Assembly: GCF_003837805.1 (NCBI RefSeq) | Contig: NZ_RQIT01000002.1 | Location: 372,001 to 436,000, forward strand | Length of the DNA: 64,000 bases | Reading direction: 5' to 3' | Source: Bradyrhizobium sp. RP6 | GTDB taxonomy: Bacteria > Pseudomonadota > Alphaproteobacteria > Rhizobiales > Xanthobacteraceae | Shown: piece by piece, positions 1 through 7,853 of the stretch | How the letters are laid out: the number at the start of each line of letters is the position of its first letter | Numbering within the stretch: the first letter of the stretch is position 1 | The notes under the pieces: generated by a model | What the model was told of the DNA's origin: nothing | Seen by the model: the letters and a program-made list of their open reading frames with translations, nothing else | Database searches by the model: none | Translations under genes and position numbers: made by a program

Positions 1-830
1 CGGCCATCGCAGTCGACGCGCTCGGTGCCGACCAGGTGCATGGCGTGATGCTGCCTTATCGCTACACCGCGTCACATTCGATCGCCGACGCCGGCGAGCT
101 CGCCGGCCATCTCGGCATCCGCTACGAGGTGCTGCCGATCGCGGAGGCCGTGAACGGCTTCGAGACCATCCTGTCCGGCATCTTCAAGAATCTGCCGCCC
201 GATATCACCGAGGAAAATCTCCAGGCGCGCACGCGCGGCACGCTGCTGATGGCGATCTCCAACAAGACCGGCCTGATGGTCGTGACCACAGGCAACAAGT
301 CGGAAATGTCGGTCGGCTATGCCACGCTCTATGGCGACATGAATGGCGGCTTCAACCCGATCAAGGACATTTACAAGACGCAGGTGTTTCGCCTGGCAAG
401 CTTGCGCAACGGCTGGAAGCCGGAAGGCGCGCTCGGCCCGGCCGGTGAGATCATTCCGCCCGACATCATCGCACGGCCGCCGACCGCGGAGCTGCGCGAG
501 AACCAGACCGACCAGGATTCGCTGCCGCCCTATGACGTGCTCGACGCCATCCTGGAGCGCCTGGTCGAGCGCGAGCAGCCGCTGGAGCAGATCATAGCCG
601 CCGGCTTCGACCGCGAGATCGTCACCCGCATCGATCATCTGCTCAACGTCGCCGAATACAAGCGCCGCCAGGCCGCGCCCGGCGTGAAGGTGACAGCCAG
701 GAATTTCGGTCGCGACCGCCGCTATCCCATCACCAACCGCTTTCGCGACAAAGGGGAGGGGGTGCCAGCGCCGGACGTGACACTGGTGTCACGCGGCAGC
801 CGGGCATCGATCGACGCGTTCGAGGGGTAA
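1..830 (+). CDS. nadE: NAD+ synthetase, C-terminal part
   Basis: Makes NAD from deamido-NAD, ATP and an amide donor in the cytoplasm, the last step of NAD synthesis. The reading frame is open from base 3, so the 5' part, including the SGGIDS ATP-binding loop and any glutaminase domain, lies outside the window. Family signatures visible here are LPYRYTS-like (LPYRYTA), the TRGTLLMAISNK stretch, and TTGNKSEMSVGYATLYGDMNGGFNPIKDIYKT, quoted here only as the segment around positions 291-375. These match the synthetase domain of bacterial NadE. The length of the visible part (about 275 residues) would fit the C-terminal domain of a two-domain glutamine-dependent enzyme. Confidence 0.93.
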   Translation, partial: AIAVDALGADQVHGVMLPYRYTASHSIADAGELAGHLGIRYEVLPIAEAVNGFETILSGIFKNLPPDITEENLQARTRGTLLMAISNKTGLMVVTTGNKSEMSVGYATLYGDMNGGFNPIKDIYKTQVFRLASLRNGWKPEGALGPAGEIIPPDIIARPPTAELRENQTDQDSLPPYDVLDAILERLVEREQPLEQIIAAGFDREIVTRIDHLLNVAEYKRRQAAPGVKVTARNFGRDRRYPITNRFRDKGEGVPAPDVTLVSRGSRASIDAFEG

Positions 831-885
831 GCGGAGCAGTGTGCTGTTTGGCCATCGCTGCCGCGAGCGTGGTGTGCATGATTGT

Positions 886-1040
886 GCCCTCGCCACTTGC
901 GGGAGAGGGCAGCACCGCCGTCGAAACGGACTCGCTTGGGTGAGGGGGTCTATCCGCGTACTCTCATGCGGACATGTGCGCCCGGACAGAACCCCTCATC
1001 CGGCGCTTCGCGCCACCTTCTCCCACAAGGGGCGAAGGGA
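886..1040. repeat. Intergenic palindromic repeats
   Basis: Two palindrome-rich blocks lie between nadE and the DUF2865 gene. The first has arms GCCCTC and GAGGGC around 886-910. The second, 991-1040, carries CCCCTCATCCGGCGCTTCGC followed by CACCTTCTCCCACAAGGGG, a mosaic that I recognise as a frequent intergenic repeat in Bradyrhizobium genomes. It sits between a plus-strand gene end and a minus-strand gene end, so it may also help end transcription of both. No coding function is apparent. Confidence 0.55.
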
Positions 1041-1049
1041 AGGGAAACC

Positions 1050-2240
1050 TTACTTCTGCTGCTGCGGCAGGAAGGTGGGGCCCACTGAACGGATCGGCTT
1101 GTTCTCGGAGCCCGTCGCCGTGCCGGTGTCCGCCGGCGGTGCCGCAGCCGGCGCATTCGCCGTCGTCGGCGCGGGAGCTGCGCCCTTTTTCGCGTTCGCA
1201 GGCGTGCCCTTGTTGAGCCGCTGCTGCTGCATCTTCCTGGCGCTCTCTTCGGTGACGATGATGTCGCCCTGCTGCTCGGCCGCGGCCTTGTCGTCGGCCG
1301 ATTTCAGCGCATCCGCCCAGGTCTGGCCCGCCGCCTTGCAAGAACAGGACGGGTTGAACTCGCTACGGAATTTGAAGGCGGTCGGCAGCGCGGTGTAGGG
1401 CTGGCCGCCGATGGAGACCGCCGAGTTCATGTCCTCACCGGGATTGCGATGGGTGTAGAGCACGGCTTCGGCAGCCGGGCACAGCGCCTTGCAGGTCCTC
1501 TCATCGTCAGGGAAGCGCGCCGGCACGGTGGCAAAGGAGATCGGGAAATAGGCGCCGTCGCAGGTGCGCACGCAGACGGTGCGGAAGGTGCCGGATTGCG
1601 GGCCGAGATCGGAGGGCGGCATGGCCTGCGGATTGTTCGGGTTGTTGCCGCCGCCGAACAGATTGGTGAGGAAGTTGCCGCCGCCTTGTGACTGCGCGGC
1701 ATTGGCGTATTGCGGGCCGCAATTGTTCTGCGCCAGCGCCATCAGCACCGAGCGGCGCTGGTTGTCGCGCTCCGGGCTGGAGCCGCCCGGACCGCCGCCG
1801 CGCAGCCGCTCGAGACTGCCGGTGATCTGGTCCAGATTGGCGCGCATCTGCTGGATCTGGGTGTTGACCGGGCCGCATTGCGCCGACTGGCCGTTGAACA
1901 GCGAGAAGAAGCCGGAGGAATCGCAGCCCATGCGCTTGGCCTGCATGGTGACGCGGTCGAGCTCGGCCTGCTGCTTGGCCTGGGAATCCTGATAGCGGCG
2001 GATCTGCTCCTCGCGCGCGGGGTCACCGCCGCCGCCACGATCGAGCGCAGCGAGCTGGCCTTCCAGTCGCACGCACATCGGGTTCGGTCCGAGCCCGTTC
2101 TGCCCGGGCTGAGGCGGCGGCCCGGGCGGTCCGGCCTGCGCGAAAGCGCCGGTGGCGAGCACGGCCGCGCTCAGGAGCACGGTGCAGGCAAGGAGGAAGC
2201 GGGCACGGGGCAGGGACAACAATTCAGGCATATCCGCCAT
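1050..2240 (-). CDS. DUF2865 domain protein, exported
   Basis: Function unknown. The protein has an N-terminal signal sequence (hydrophobic LLACTVLLSAAVLATGAFAQA), then a proline/glycine-rich segment, a charged region with coiled-coil tendency (residues about 60-110), and a cysteine-containing core with RTVCVRTCDGAYFPISFAT and CKALCPAAEAVLYTHRNPGEDM that is characteristic of DUF2865 proteins of Rhizobiales. The C-terminal 80 residues are Ala/Pro-rich and probably disordered. I placed the start at the ATG at 2240, just ahead of the signal peptide; the open frame extends further to 2330 but that part does not look like protein. The conserved cysteines suggest a disulfide-stabilised periplasmic protein. 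Confidence 0.8.
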   Translation of the reverse strand: MADMPELLSLPRARFLLACTVLLSAAVLATGAFAQAGPPGPPPQPGQNGLGPNPMCVRLEGQLAALDRGGGGDPAREEQIRRYQDSQAKQQAELDRVTMQAKRMGCDSSGFFSLFNGQSAQCGPVNTQIQQMRANLDQITGSLERLRGGGPGGSSPERDNQRRSVLMALAQNNCGPQYANAAQSQGGGNFLTNLFGGGNNPNNPQAMPPSDLGPQSGTFRTVCVRTCDGAYFPISFATVPARFPDDERTCKALCPAAEAVLYTHRNPGEDMNSAVSIGGQPYTALPTAFKFRSEFNPSCSCKAAGQTWADALKSADDKAAAEQQGDIIVTEESARKMQQQRLNKGTPANAKKGAAPAPTTANAPAAAPPADTGTATGSENKPIRSVGPTFLPQQQK

Positions 2241-2382
2241 TCTAGCGAGGTCACGGCCCAATGTGATGTTCCAAGTGACTTTGGGGGCCGAAGCGCGCCC
2301 TCCAATAGCCGCTTCCTGCGGCATCGTCACGTCGTTTCAGGGGCCAATGATTGGGCCTAAGGTCCGCCAGCTTCGAGCGAAT

Positions 2383-2664
2383 TCAGCGCTGGCAGGTGAT
2401 TGCGACATATTCGTCGCAATGGCCATGGGAGCAGTTTGTGCCGGTTTTGGGGACGGAGCCGGTAATTTCGTCGGGATCGACCCGGCGATAGCTCGATGCC
2501 TTTGCAAAATCTCGTGACTGGCAATAGGTGCGCGCGGCGGAGGCGCCGCACGTCTCGCCTTTGGCCGGGCACTTGTCGGCGATGATGAAGACGCGGGTCT
2601 CGGCGCGCGCGGAAGGTGCTGCAAGGAGCGAGGCGCCGAAAATGAGCGCGAGCAGGGATCGCAT
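2383..2664 (-). CDS. Small exported cysteine-containing protein
   Basis: Not recognised as a named family. The 93-residue product starts with a clear signal peptide (MRSLLALIFGASLLAAPSARA, cleavage likely after ARA), leaving a mature protein of about 72 residues with six cysteines (CPAKGETC, YC, NC, HC, TC). The even number of cysteines in an exported small protein suggests disulfides. It is on the same strand as the DUF2865 gene 140 bp further on, which is also exported and cysteine-containing, but nothing shows they work together. Confidence 0.75.
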   Translation of the reverse strand: MRSLLALIFGASLLAAPSARAETRVFIIADKCPAKGETCGASAARTYCQSRDFAKASSYRRVDPDEITGSVPKTGTNCSHGHCDEYVAITCQR

Positions 2665-2954
2665 GAAAATACCGGAGCAAAAAAATCAGGGAACCGCAAA
2701 TTCCAGAATGGGCTCAAATGGTTAGGAGATCATGAACCCTCCGAGCAGACCGCGCCCCGTGCGGAGGCAAAAACGGCATTTTCGCGGCCCTTGACGTCAG
2801 GGCCCGTGGTGGCCCATATGTCGCCCCATGAACGGTCTCCTCGCCATCTGCGCCATTTGCCGCGAGATTACGAGCTAGCGATTCGCTGGCTGGAGCCGTC
2901 TTTTCTCAAATGCATTGAGAGCCTTGGACGCCCGGCCGAGAGGGATGGGTTGTC

Positions 2955-4334
2955 ATGGAATTGCGTCTTTACGATACGCTGAGCCGGGAAAAGCGGACCT
3001 TTGTGCCGCTCGATGCGAACAACGTCCGCATGTATGTCTGCGGACCCACCGTCTATGACTTCGCCCATATCGGCAACGCGCGGCCGGTGATCGTGTTCGA
3101 CGTGCTGTTTCGGCTGCTCCGCCATCTCTACGGGGAGGCGCATGTCAAATATGTCCGCAACATCACCGACGTCGACGACAAGATCAACGACCGGGCCGCG
3201 CGGGATTTCCCCGGCCTGCCGCTGAACGAGGCCATTCGCAAGGTCACCGAACAGACCGGCAAGCAGTTTCATGCCGACGTCGATGCGCTTGGCTGCTTGC
3301 GGCCGACCGTCGAGCCGCGTGCGACCGAGCACATCGGCGAGATGCGCGAGATCATCGAGAGGCTGGTCGCCGGTGGCTTTGCCTACGTCGCCGAGGACCA
3401 TGTGCTGTTCTCGCCGCAGGCGATGAACGCGGCCAATTCGGTGCTGCCGCGCTACGGCGCGCTGTCCAACCGATCGCTGGATGAGATGATCGCCGGCGCC
3501 CGCGTCGATGTCGCGCCCTACAAGAAGGACAGCACCGACTTCGTGTTGTGGAAGCCGTCCAAGCCCGGCGAGCCGTCATGGCCGTCGCCGGCCGGCATCG
3601 CCGCGCACGGCCGCCCAGGCTGGCACATCGAGTGCTCGGCCATGGCCTGGAAGCATCTCGGCGAGCATTTCGACATCCATGGTGGCGGCATCGATCTCGT
3701 GTTTCCGCACCACGAGAACGAGGTCGCGCAGACCTGCTGCGCTTTCCACCGCGAGCGCATGGCGAACACCTGGATGCACAACGGCTTCCTACAGGTCGAG
3801 GGTGAGAAGATGTCGAAGAGCCTCGGCAACTTCATCACCATCCATGAGTTGCTGGCGGACTGGCCGGGAGAGGTGCTTCGGCTGAACATGCTAAAGACGC
3901 AGTATCGTTCGCCGATCGACTGGACCATGAAGTCGCTGGAGGAGAGCGCCAAGACGCTTGATGACTGGTATCGCGTCGCCGCCGATGTGGCGCCCGGCAA
4001 GCCGGCCGCGTCCGTGATCGAGCCAATGCTCGATGACCTCAACACGCCACAGGTGATCGCGGCACTGCACGGCCTGCGTAGCGATGCCGCTGCGTTGTCG
4101 GGCTCGTTGCGGCTGCTCGGATTCCTGGCCGAGAGCGCTGCGCAGTGGGAAGGGCGCAAGCAGCAGGCGAGCGGCGTCGATGCCACGGAAGTCGAGCGCC
4201 TGATTGCGGAGCGGACGGCCGCCCGTAGCCGCAAGGATTTCAGGGAATCCGACCGTATCCGCGATCTGCTCGCCGCGATGGGAGTTGCAATCAAGGACTC
4301 CAAGGAAGGCACGACCTGGGAGGTTGCGCGATGA
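2955..4334 (+). CDS. cysS: Cysteinyl-tRNA synthetase
   Basis: Charges tRNA-Cys with cysteine. The 459-residue length is the normal family length. The class I signature HIGN is at residues 38-41 and the KMSKS loop at residues 285-289. Zinc-site residues are visible as Cys29 ([10 protein letters not shown]), the Cys of WHIECSAM and the His pair of FPHHENE. The ATG at 2955 begins the canonical [13 protein letters not shown]. The stop overlaps the start of a 37-codon membrane-protein gene (ATGA at 4331-4334), so cysS opens a translationally coupled operon running to cimA. Confidence 0.97.
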   Translation: MELRLYDTLSREKRTFVPLDANNVRMYVCGPTVYDFAHIGNARPVIVFDVLFRLLRHLYGEAHVKYVRNITDVDDKINDRAARDFPGLPLNEAIRKVTEQTGKQFHADVDALGCLRPTVEPRATEHIGEMREIIERLVAGGFAYVAEDHVLFSPQAMNAANSVLPRYGALSNRSLDEMIAGARVDVAPYKKDSTDFVLWKPSKPGEPSWPSPAGIAAHGRPGWHIECSAMAWKHLGEHFDIHGGGIDLVFPHHENEVAQTCCAFHRERMANTWMHNGFLQVEGEKMSKSLGNFITIHELLADWPGEVLRLNMLKTQYRSPIDWTMKSLEESAKTLDDWYRVAADVAPGKPAASVIEPMLDDLNTPQVIAALHGLRSDAAALSGSLRLLGFLAESAAQWEGRKQQASGVDATEVERLIAERTAARSRKDFRESDRIRDLLAAMGVAIKDSKEGTTWEVAR

Positions 4335-4444
4335 AGCGGCCCGACACGCCTTTCCCGCGGCACTGGCTCTATTACATTGCGCTGAAGATCGCGCTGCTCG
4401 CCGGCGCCGTGGCGCTGGTGCTCAAGCTCTATGGGATGTGGTGA
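4331..4444 (+). CDS. 37-aa single-span membrane protein
   Basis: A very short gene embedded between cysS and a GNAT gene. Its ATG overlaps the cysS stop in ATGA, and its TGA overlaps a possible GTG start of the next gene in GTGA. The product begins [12 protein letters not shown] and continues with one hydrophobic helix ([21 protein letters not shown]). The overlapping starts and stops, a positively charged N-terminus and a clean transmembrane helix argue that it is translated. Function is unknown; I know no named family. Confidence 0.6.
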   Translation: MKRPDTPFPRHWLYYIALKIALLAGAVALVLKLYGMW

Positions 4445-4449
4445 AGACG

Positions 4450-4941
4450 ATGGGACAGAGTTTGCCAAAGCCCGCCCTGCGGCCCTTCCTGCCTGACGAC
4501 GTCCCCGTGCTCGCCGCGATCTTCGCCGCCAGCATCGAGGAGCTGACCGGCGACGACTATAGCGAGGCTCAGCAGGAAGCCTGGATGGAGGCGGCCGAAG
4601 ACGAAGACTTCGGCAAGCGGCTTGCGGCCGACCTGACGCTGATCGCGACGCTCGAGGGCTCGCCGGTCGGCTTCGCCTCGCTGCGCGGCAACGATCACAT
4701 CCGCATGCTCTATGTCCATCCGGCGGTGGTCGGGCAGGGCATTGCGACCCTGCTGGTGGATGCGCTGGAGAAACTCGCGGGCAGCCGCGGCGCCAAGAGC
4801 CTCTCGGTCGATGCCAGCGACACCGCGCAGGGTTTCTTCGCCAAGCGCGGCTACACCGCCCAGCAGCGCAACAGCGTCACCATGAACGACGAGTGGCTCG
4901 CCAACACCACGATGAAGAAGACGCTCGGAGCGGTGCAATGA
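4450..4941 (+). CDS. GNAT-family N-acetyltransferase
   Basis: A 163-residue cytoplasmic acetyltransferase of the GNAT fold. The acetyl-CoA binding loop is in the segment IRMLYVHPAVVGQGIATLLVDALE (given by its core VVGQGIATLL), preceded by a beta strand GSPVGFASLR and followed by LSVDASDTAQGFFAKRGY, the typical last motif. The substrate cannot be read from sequence. I prefer the ATG at 4450; a GTG at 4441 is in frame and would overlap the previous stop. The stop overlaps the cimA start (ATGA), so it is part of the cysS-cimA operon. Confidence 0.88.
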   Translation: MGQSLPKPALRPFLPDDVPVLAAIFAASIEELTGDDYSEAQQEAWMEAAEDEDFGKRLAADLTLIATLEGSPVGFASLRGNDHIRMLYVHPAVVGQGIATLLVDALEKLAGSRGAKSLSVDASDTAQGFFAKRGYTAQQRNSVTMNDEWLANTTMKKTLGAVQ

Positions 4942-6536
4942 GCAAGCAGCGTCTTTATCTGTTCGACACCACGCTGCGCGACGGGGCACAGACCAACGGC
5001 GTCGATTTCACGCTTGAAGACAAGCAGGTCATCGCGGCGATGCTCGATGACCTCGGCATCGACTATGTCGAGGGCGGCTATCCCGGCGCCAATCCACTCG
5101 ACAGCGAATTCTTCGCGACCAAGCCGAAGCTCGATCATGCGCGTTTCACTGCGTTCGGCATGACGCGGCGGGCCGGGCGCTCGGTCTCCAACGATCCCGG
5201 CGTCGCCGGGCTGCTGGAGGCGAAGGCGGACGCGATCTGCTTCGTGGCAAAAGCCTCGGCCTATCAGGTGCGCGTCGCGCTGGAGACGACGAAGGAGGAG
5301 AACCTCGCCTCGATCCGCGACAGCGTCGCCGCCGCGAAGGCCGCCGGTCGCGAGGTGATGCTCGATTGCGAGCATTTCTTCGACGGCTACAAGGAGGATC
5401 CGAGCTTCGCGCTGGCCTGTGCCCAGGCGGCCTATGAGGCGGGTGCGCGCTGGGTGGTGCTGTGCGACACCAATGGCGGCACCATGCCTGATGAGATCGA
5501 GGTCATCGTCACCGAGGTGACGAAGCACATTCCCGGCGACCACGTCGGCATCCATGCCCACAACGACACCGAGCAGGCGGTGGCCAATTCGCTGGCCGCC
5601 GTGCGGGCCGGTGCGCGCCAGATCCAGGGCACGCTGAACGGTCTCGGCGAGCGCTGCGGCAATGCCAATCTCTGCTCGCTGATCCCGACGCTGAAATTGA
5701 AGAAGGGTTTTGCCGACGCGTTCGAGATCGGCGTCACCGCGGAGAAGCTCGCAACGCTCGTCAAGGTCTCGCGCACGCTCGACGACATGCTCAACCGCGT
5801 GCCGAACCGGCATGCTCCTTACGTCGGCGAGAGCGCCTTCGTCACCAAGACCGGCATCCATGCCTCCGCCGTGCTGAAGGATCCGCAGACCTACGAGCAC
5901 GTGTTGCCGGAGCTGGTCGGTAATCACCGCAAGGTGCTGGTGTCCGACCAGGCCGGCCGCTCCAACGTCATCGCCGAGCTCGACCGCGCCGGCATCCCTT
6001 ACGAGAAGAGCGATCCGAAGCTGACGCGCCTCATCGAGGAGTTGAAGGCGCGCGAGGCGGCGGGCTACGCCTACGAGTCCGCCAATGCTTCGTTCGATCT
6101 CCTGGCACGCCGCACGCTCGGCAAGGTGCCGCATTATTTCGAGGTCGAGCAGTTCGACGTCAATGTCGAGCAACGCTACAACGCGCTGGGGGAACGCGTC
6201 ACGGTGGCGCTCGCGGTGGTCAAGGTCGACGTCGCCGGCGAGCACCTGATCTCGGCGGCCGAGGGCAACGGTCCCGTCAACGCGCTCGACGTCGCCCTGC
6301 GCAAGGATCTCGGCAAGTACCAGAAGTACATCGAGGGCCTGACGCTGATCGACTATCGCGTCCGTATCCTCAACGGCGGCACCGGCGCGGTCACGCGCGT
6401 CCTGATCGAGAGCGAGGACGAGAACGGCGACCGCTGGACCACGGTCGGCGTCTCCCCGAACATCATCGACGCCTCGTTCCAGGCGTTGATGGATTCGGTG
6501 ATCTACAAGCTCGTGAAATCGGGCGCGCCGGCTTAA
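4938..6536 (+). CDS. cimA: (R)-citramalate synthase
   Basis: Condenses acetyl-CoA with pyruvate to citramalate, the first step of the threonine-independent route to 2-oxobutyrate and isoleucine. The 532-residue protein begins with the HMGL/isopropylmalate synthase barrel: DTTLRDGAQTNG near residue 10 and the metal-binding HAHNDTEQAVANSL. The last third (from about residue 400) is the LeuA-type dimerisation/allosteric domain, with LNGGTGAVTRVLIES. The DGAQTNG variant and length fit the CimA subgroup more than LeuA. It overlaps the GNAT gene in ATGA. Isoleucine feedback through the C-terminal domain is expected from the family. Confidence 0.92.
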   Translation: MSKQRLYLFDTTLRDGAQTNGVDFTLEDKQVIAAMLDDLGIDYVEGGYPGANPLDSEFFATKPKLDHARFTAFGMTRRAGRSVSNDPGVAGLLEAKADAICFVAKASAYQVRVALETTKEENLASIRDSVAAAKAAGREVMLDCEHFFDGYKEDPSFALACAQAAYEAGARWVVLCDTNGGTMPDEIEVIVTEVTKHIPGDHVGIHAHNDTEQAVANSLAAVRAGARQIQGTLNGLGERCGNANLCSLIPTLKLKKGFADAFEIGVTAEKLATLVKVSRTLDDMLNRVPNRHAPYVGESAFVTKTGIHASAVLKDPQTYEHVLPELVGNHRKVLVSDQAGRSNVIAELDRAGIPYEKSDPKLTRLIEELKAREAAGYAYESANASFDLLARRTLGKVPHYFEVEQFDVNVEQRYNALGERVTVALAVVKVDVAGEHLISAAEGNGPVNALDVALRKDLGKYQKYIEGLTLIDYRVRILNGGTGAVTRVLIESEDENGDRWTTVGVSPNIIDASFQALMDSVIYKLVKSGAPA

Positions 6537-6556
6537 GGGACGGCGGTGTAACCAGT

Positions 6557-6642
6557 CGTCATTGCGAGCGAAGCGAAGCAATCCAGAGTCGTTCCGCGGA
6601 AACAGTCTGGATTGCTTCGTCGCTTCGCTCCTCGCAATGACG
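6557..6642. repeat. Palindromic intergenic repeat, long stem
   Basis: An inverted repeat whose arms are CGTCATTGCGAGCGAAGCGA (6557-6576) and TCGCTTCGCTCCTCGCAATG ACG (ending 6642), with CAATCCAGA and TCTGGATTG continuing the pairing inward. The whole element can fold into a stem of roughly 35 bp with a short loop around 6591-6606. This is a Bradyrhizobium-type repeat family. It lies 20 bp after cimA and may act as a processing or termination element. Confidence 0.75.
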
Positions 6643-6665
6643 GGGAAGAGAGGGGGAGCGAACCA

Positions 6666-7043
6666 ATGATCGACCACATCTCCATCGAGGTCAGCGATCT
6701 CGAACGCGCCGCAAAATTCTACGAGGCGACGCTCGCAGCGCTCGGCCTTGCGCGCCTCGTCACACGGCCGCGGACGGTCGGTTTTGGCAAGGCCTATCCG
6801 GAGTTCTGGATCAACTTGCGCGAAGGCATGCGGCGTGTGCCGCCTGAGAGCGGCGTGCACATCTGCCTGCGGGCGAAGACGACGAGCGAAGTGGATGCGT
6901 TTCACGCCGCAGCGTTGTCCGCCGGCGGTGGCTCCGACGGCGCGCCCGGTATCCGGCCGCACGACCGCGTGCGCTACTACGCGGCGTTCGTCACCGATCC
7001 CGACGGCAACCGGATCGAGGCGGTGACGTTTCCGGCAGAGTAG
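6666..7043 (+). CDS. VOC-superfamily (glyoxalase/bleomycin-resistance fold) protein
   Basis: A 125-residue single-domain VOC protein. It starts MIDHISIEVSDLERAAKFYE, the usual opening beta-alpha unit with a metal-ligand histidine, and ends DPDGNRIEAVTFPAE, in which the glutamate is the usual last ligand. RVRYYAAFVTDPDGNRIE is characteristic of the lactoylglutathione-lyase-like subgroup. The substrate is not predictable. The ATG at 6666 is chosen because it begins the domain; the frame is open upstream into the repeat. Confidence 0.82.
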   Translation: MIDHISIEVSDLERAAKFYEATLAALGLARLVTRPRTVGFGKAYPEFWINLREGMRRVPPESGVHICLRAKTTSEVDAFHAAALSAGGGSDGAPGIRPHDRVRYYAAFVTDPDGNRIEAVTFPAE

Positions 7044-7046
7044 GGC

Positions 7047-7661
7047 CTACAGCTTGCGCGCCACTTCGGGAGCGAGATCGCGCTGGCTGTCTGGAATCTG
7101 CGCAGCCGCCGCGCGCAGCCGTGGGACGATCTCCTCGACCCTGTCCGCCTTCAGGATGTCGACGGTAAGACCGGCGCGAATGAACTCGGTCTGGCGCATG
7201 TGGGCCACCAGGGAGAACAGCGGCTCCCAGAAATTGTCGATGTTGGCGAGCAGCACCGGCTTGGCGTGACGGCCGAGTTGCTGCCAGGTCAGCTGCTCGA
7301 CCAGCTCCTCGAGCGTGCCAAGCCCTCCCGGCAAGGCGACGAAAGCGTCGGAGCGCTCGAACATCAGCCGCTTGCGTTCGTGCATGTCGGGCGTGACCAC
7401 CATCTCCTGTACGCGCGTCAGCGCGTTCTCGCGCATCCGGAGGAAGTCGGGGATGATGCCGGTAACGGTGCCGCCGTGATCCAGCACGGAGGTTGCGACT
7501 GCTCCCATCAATCCGAGCGAGCCACCGCCGTAGACGAGGCGGATCTTGTTGTCCGCCAGCGCCTTGCCGAGGGCTTTCGCCGCTTCGATGAAGTTGGGAT
7601 TGGTTCCAGGGCCGGAGCCGCAATAGACACAGACGGTTTTGATCGTGCTCATTGGTGCCAT
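7047..7661 (-). CDS. LOG-family protein (TIGR00730), nucleoside monophosphate phosphoribohydrolase-like
   Basis: A 204-residue Rossmann-fold protein with the family signature PGGLGTLEELVEQLTW and the N-terminal VCVYCGSGPG and VYGGGSLGLMG motifs. Characterised members release free bases such as cytokinins or adenine from nucleoside 5'-monophosphates; PGGxGTxxE is the catalytic/phosphate-binding motif. It converges with the VOC gene (3 bp apart) and is transcribed alone. A second ATG three codons in (MSTIKTV) is an equally good start. Confidence 0.9.
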   Translation of the reverse strand: MAPMSTIKTVCVYCGSGPGTNPNFIEAAKALGKALADNKIRLVYGGGSLGLMGAVATSVLDHGGTVTGIIPDFLRMRENALTRVQEMVVTPDMHERKRLMFERSDAFVALPGGLGTLEELVEQLTWQQLGRHAKPVLLANIDNFWEPLFSLVAHMRQTEFIRAGLTVDILKADRVEEIVPRLRAAAAQIPDSQRDLAPEVARKL

Positions 7662-7853
7662 GATGCATTGCAGCGAACAGGCGTCAAGTCCTTCAGGTGA
7701 TTCGATACCCCCGGCAATCTACCGGTAAATAGCGACAAACAATCGAAGATTCGCCATCTGGCGGGGTGCGCTGAGGGCGGGAAGGCTCTATATGACAAGC
7801 GAAAATCCTAAATCGCAGTGACGCCCGCGTCCGGCGGGGCTTTCAGGTTTCTG

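Noticed and set aside
72..638. Long open frame antisense to nadE, and many others antisense to real genes (e.g. 4851-6962, 7788-9842, 15322-16821, 30519-33461, 35237-37417)
   Set aside because: These are typical high-GC shadow frames: low-complexity Arg/Asp/His-rich translations with no domain, lying opposite genes with clear family motifs.
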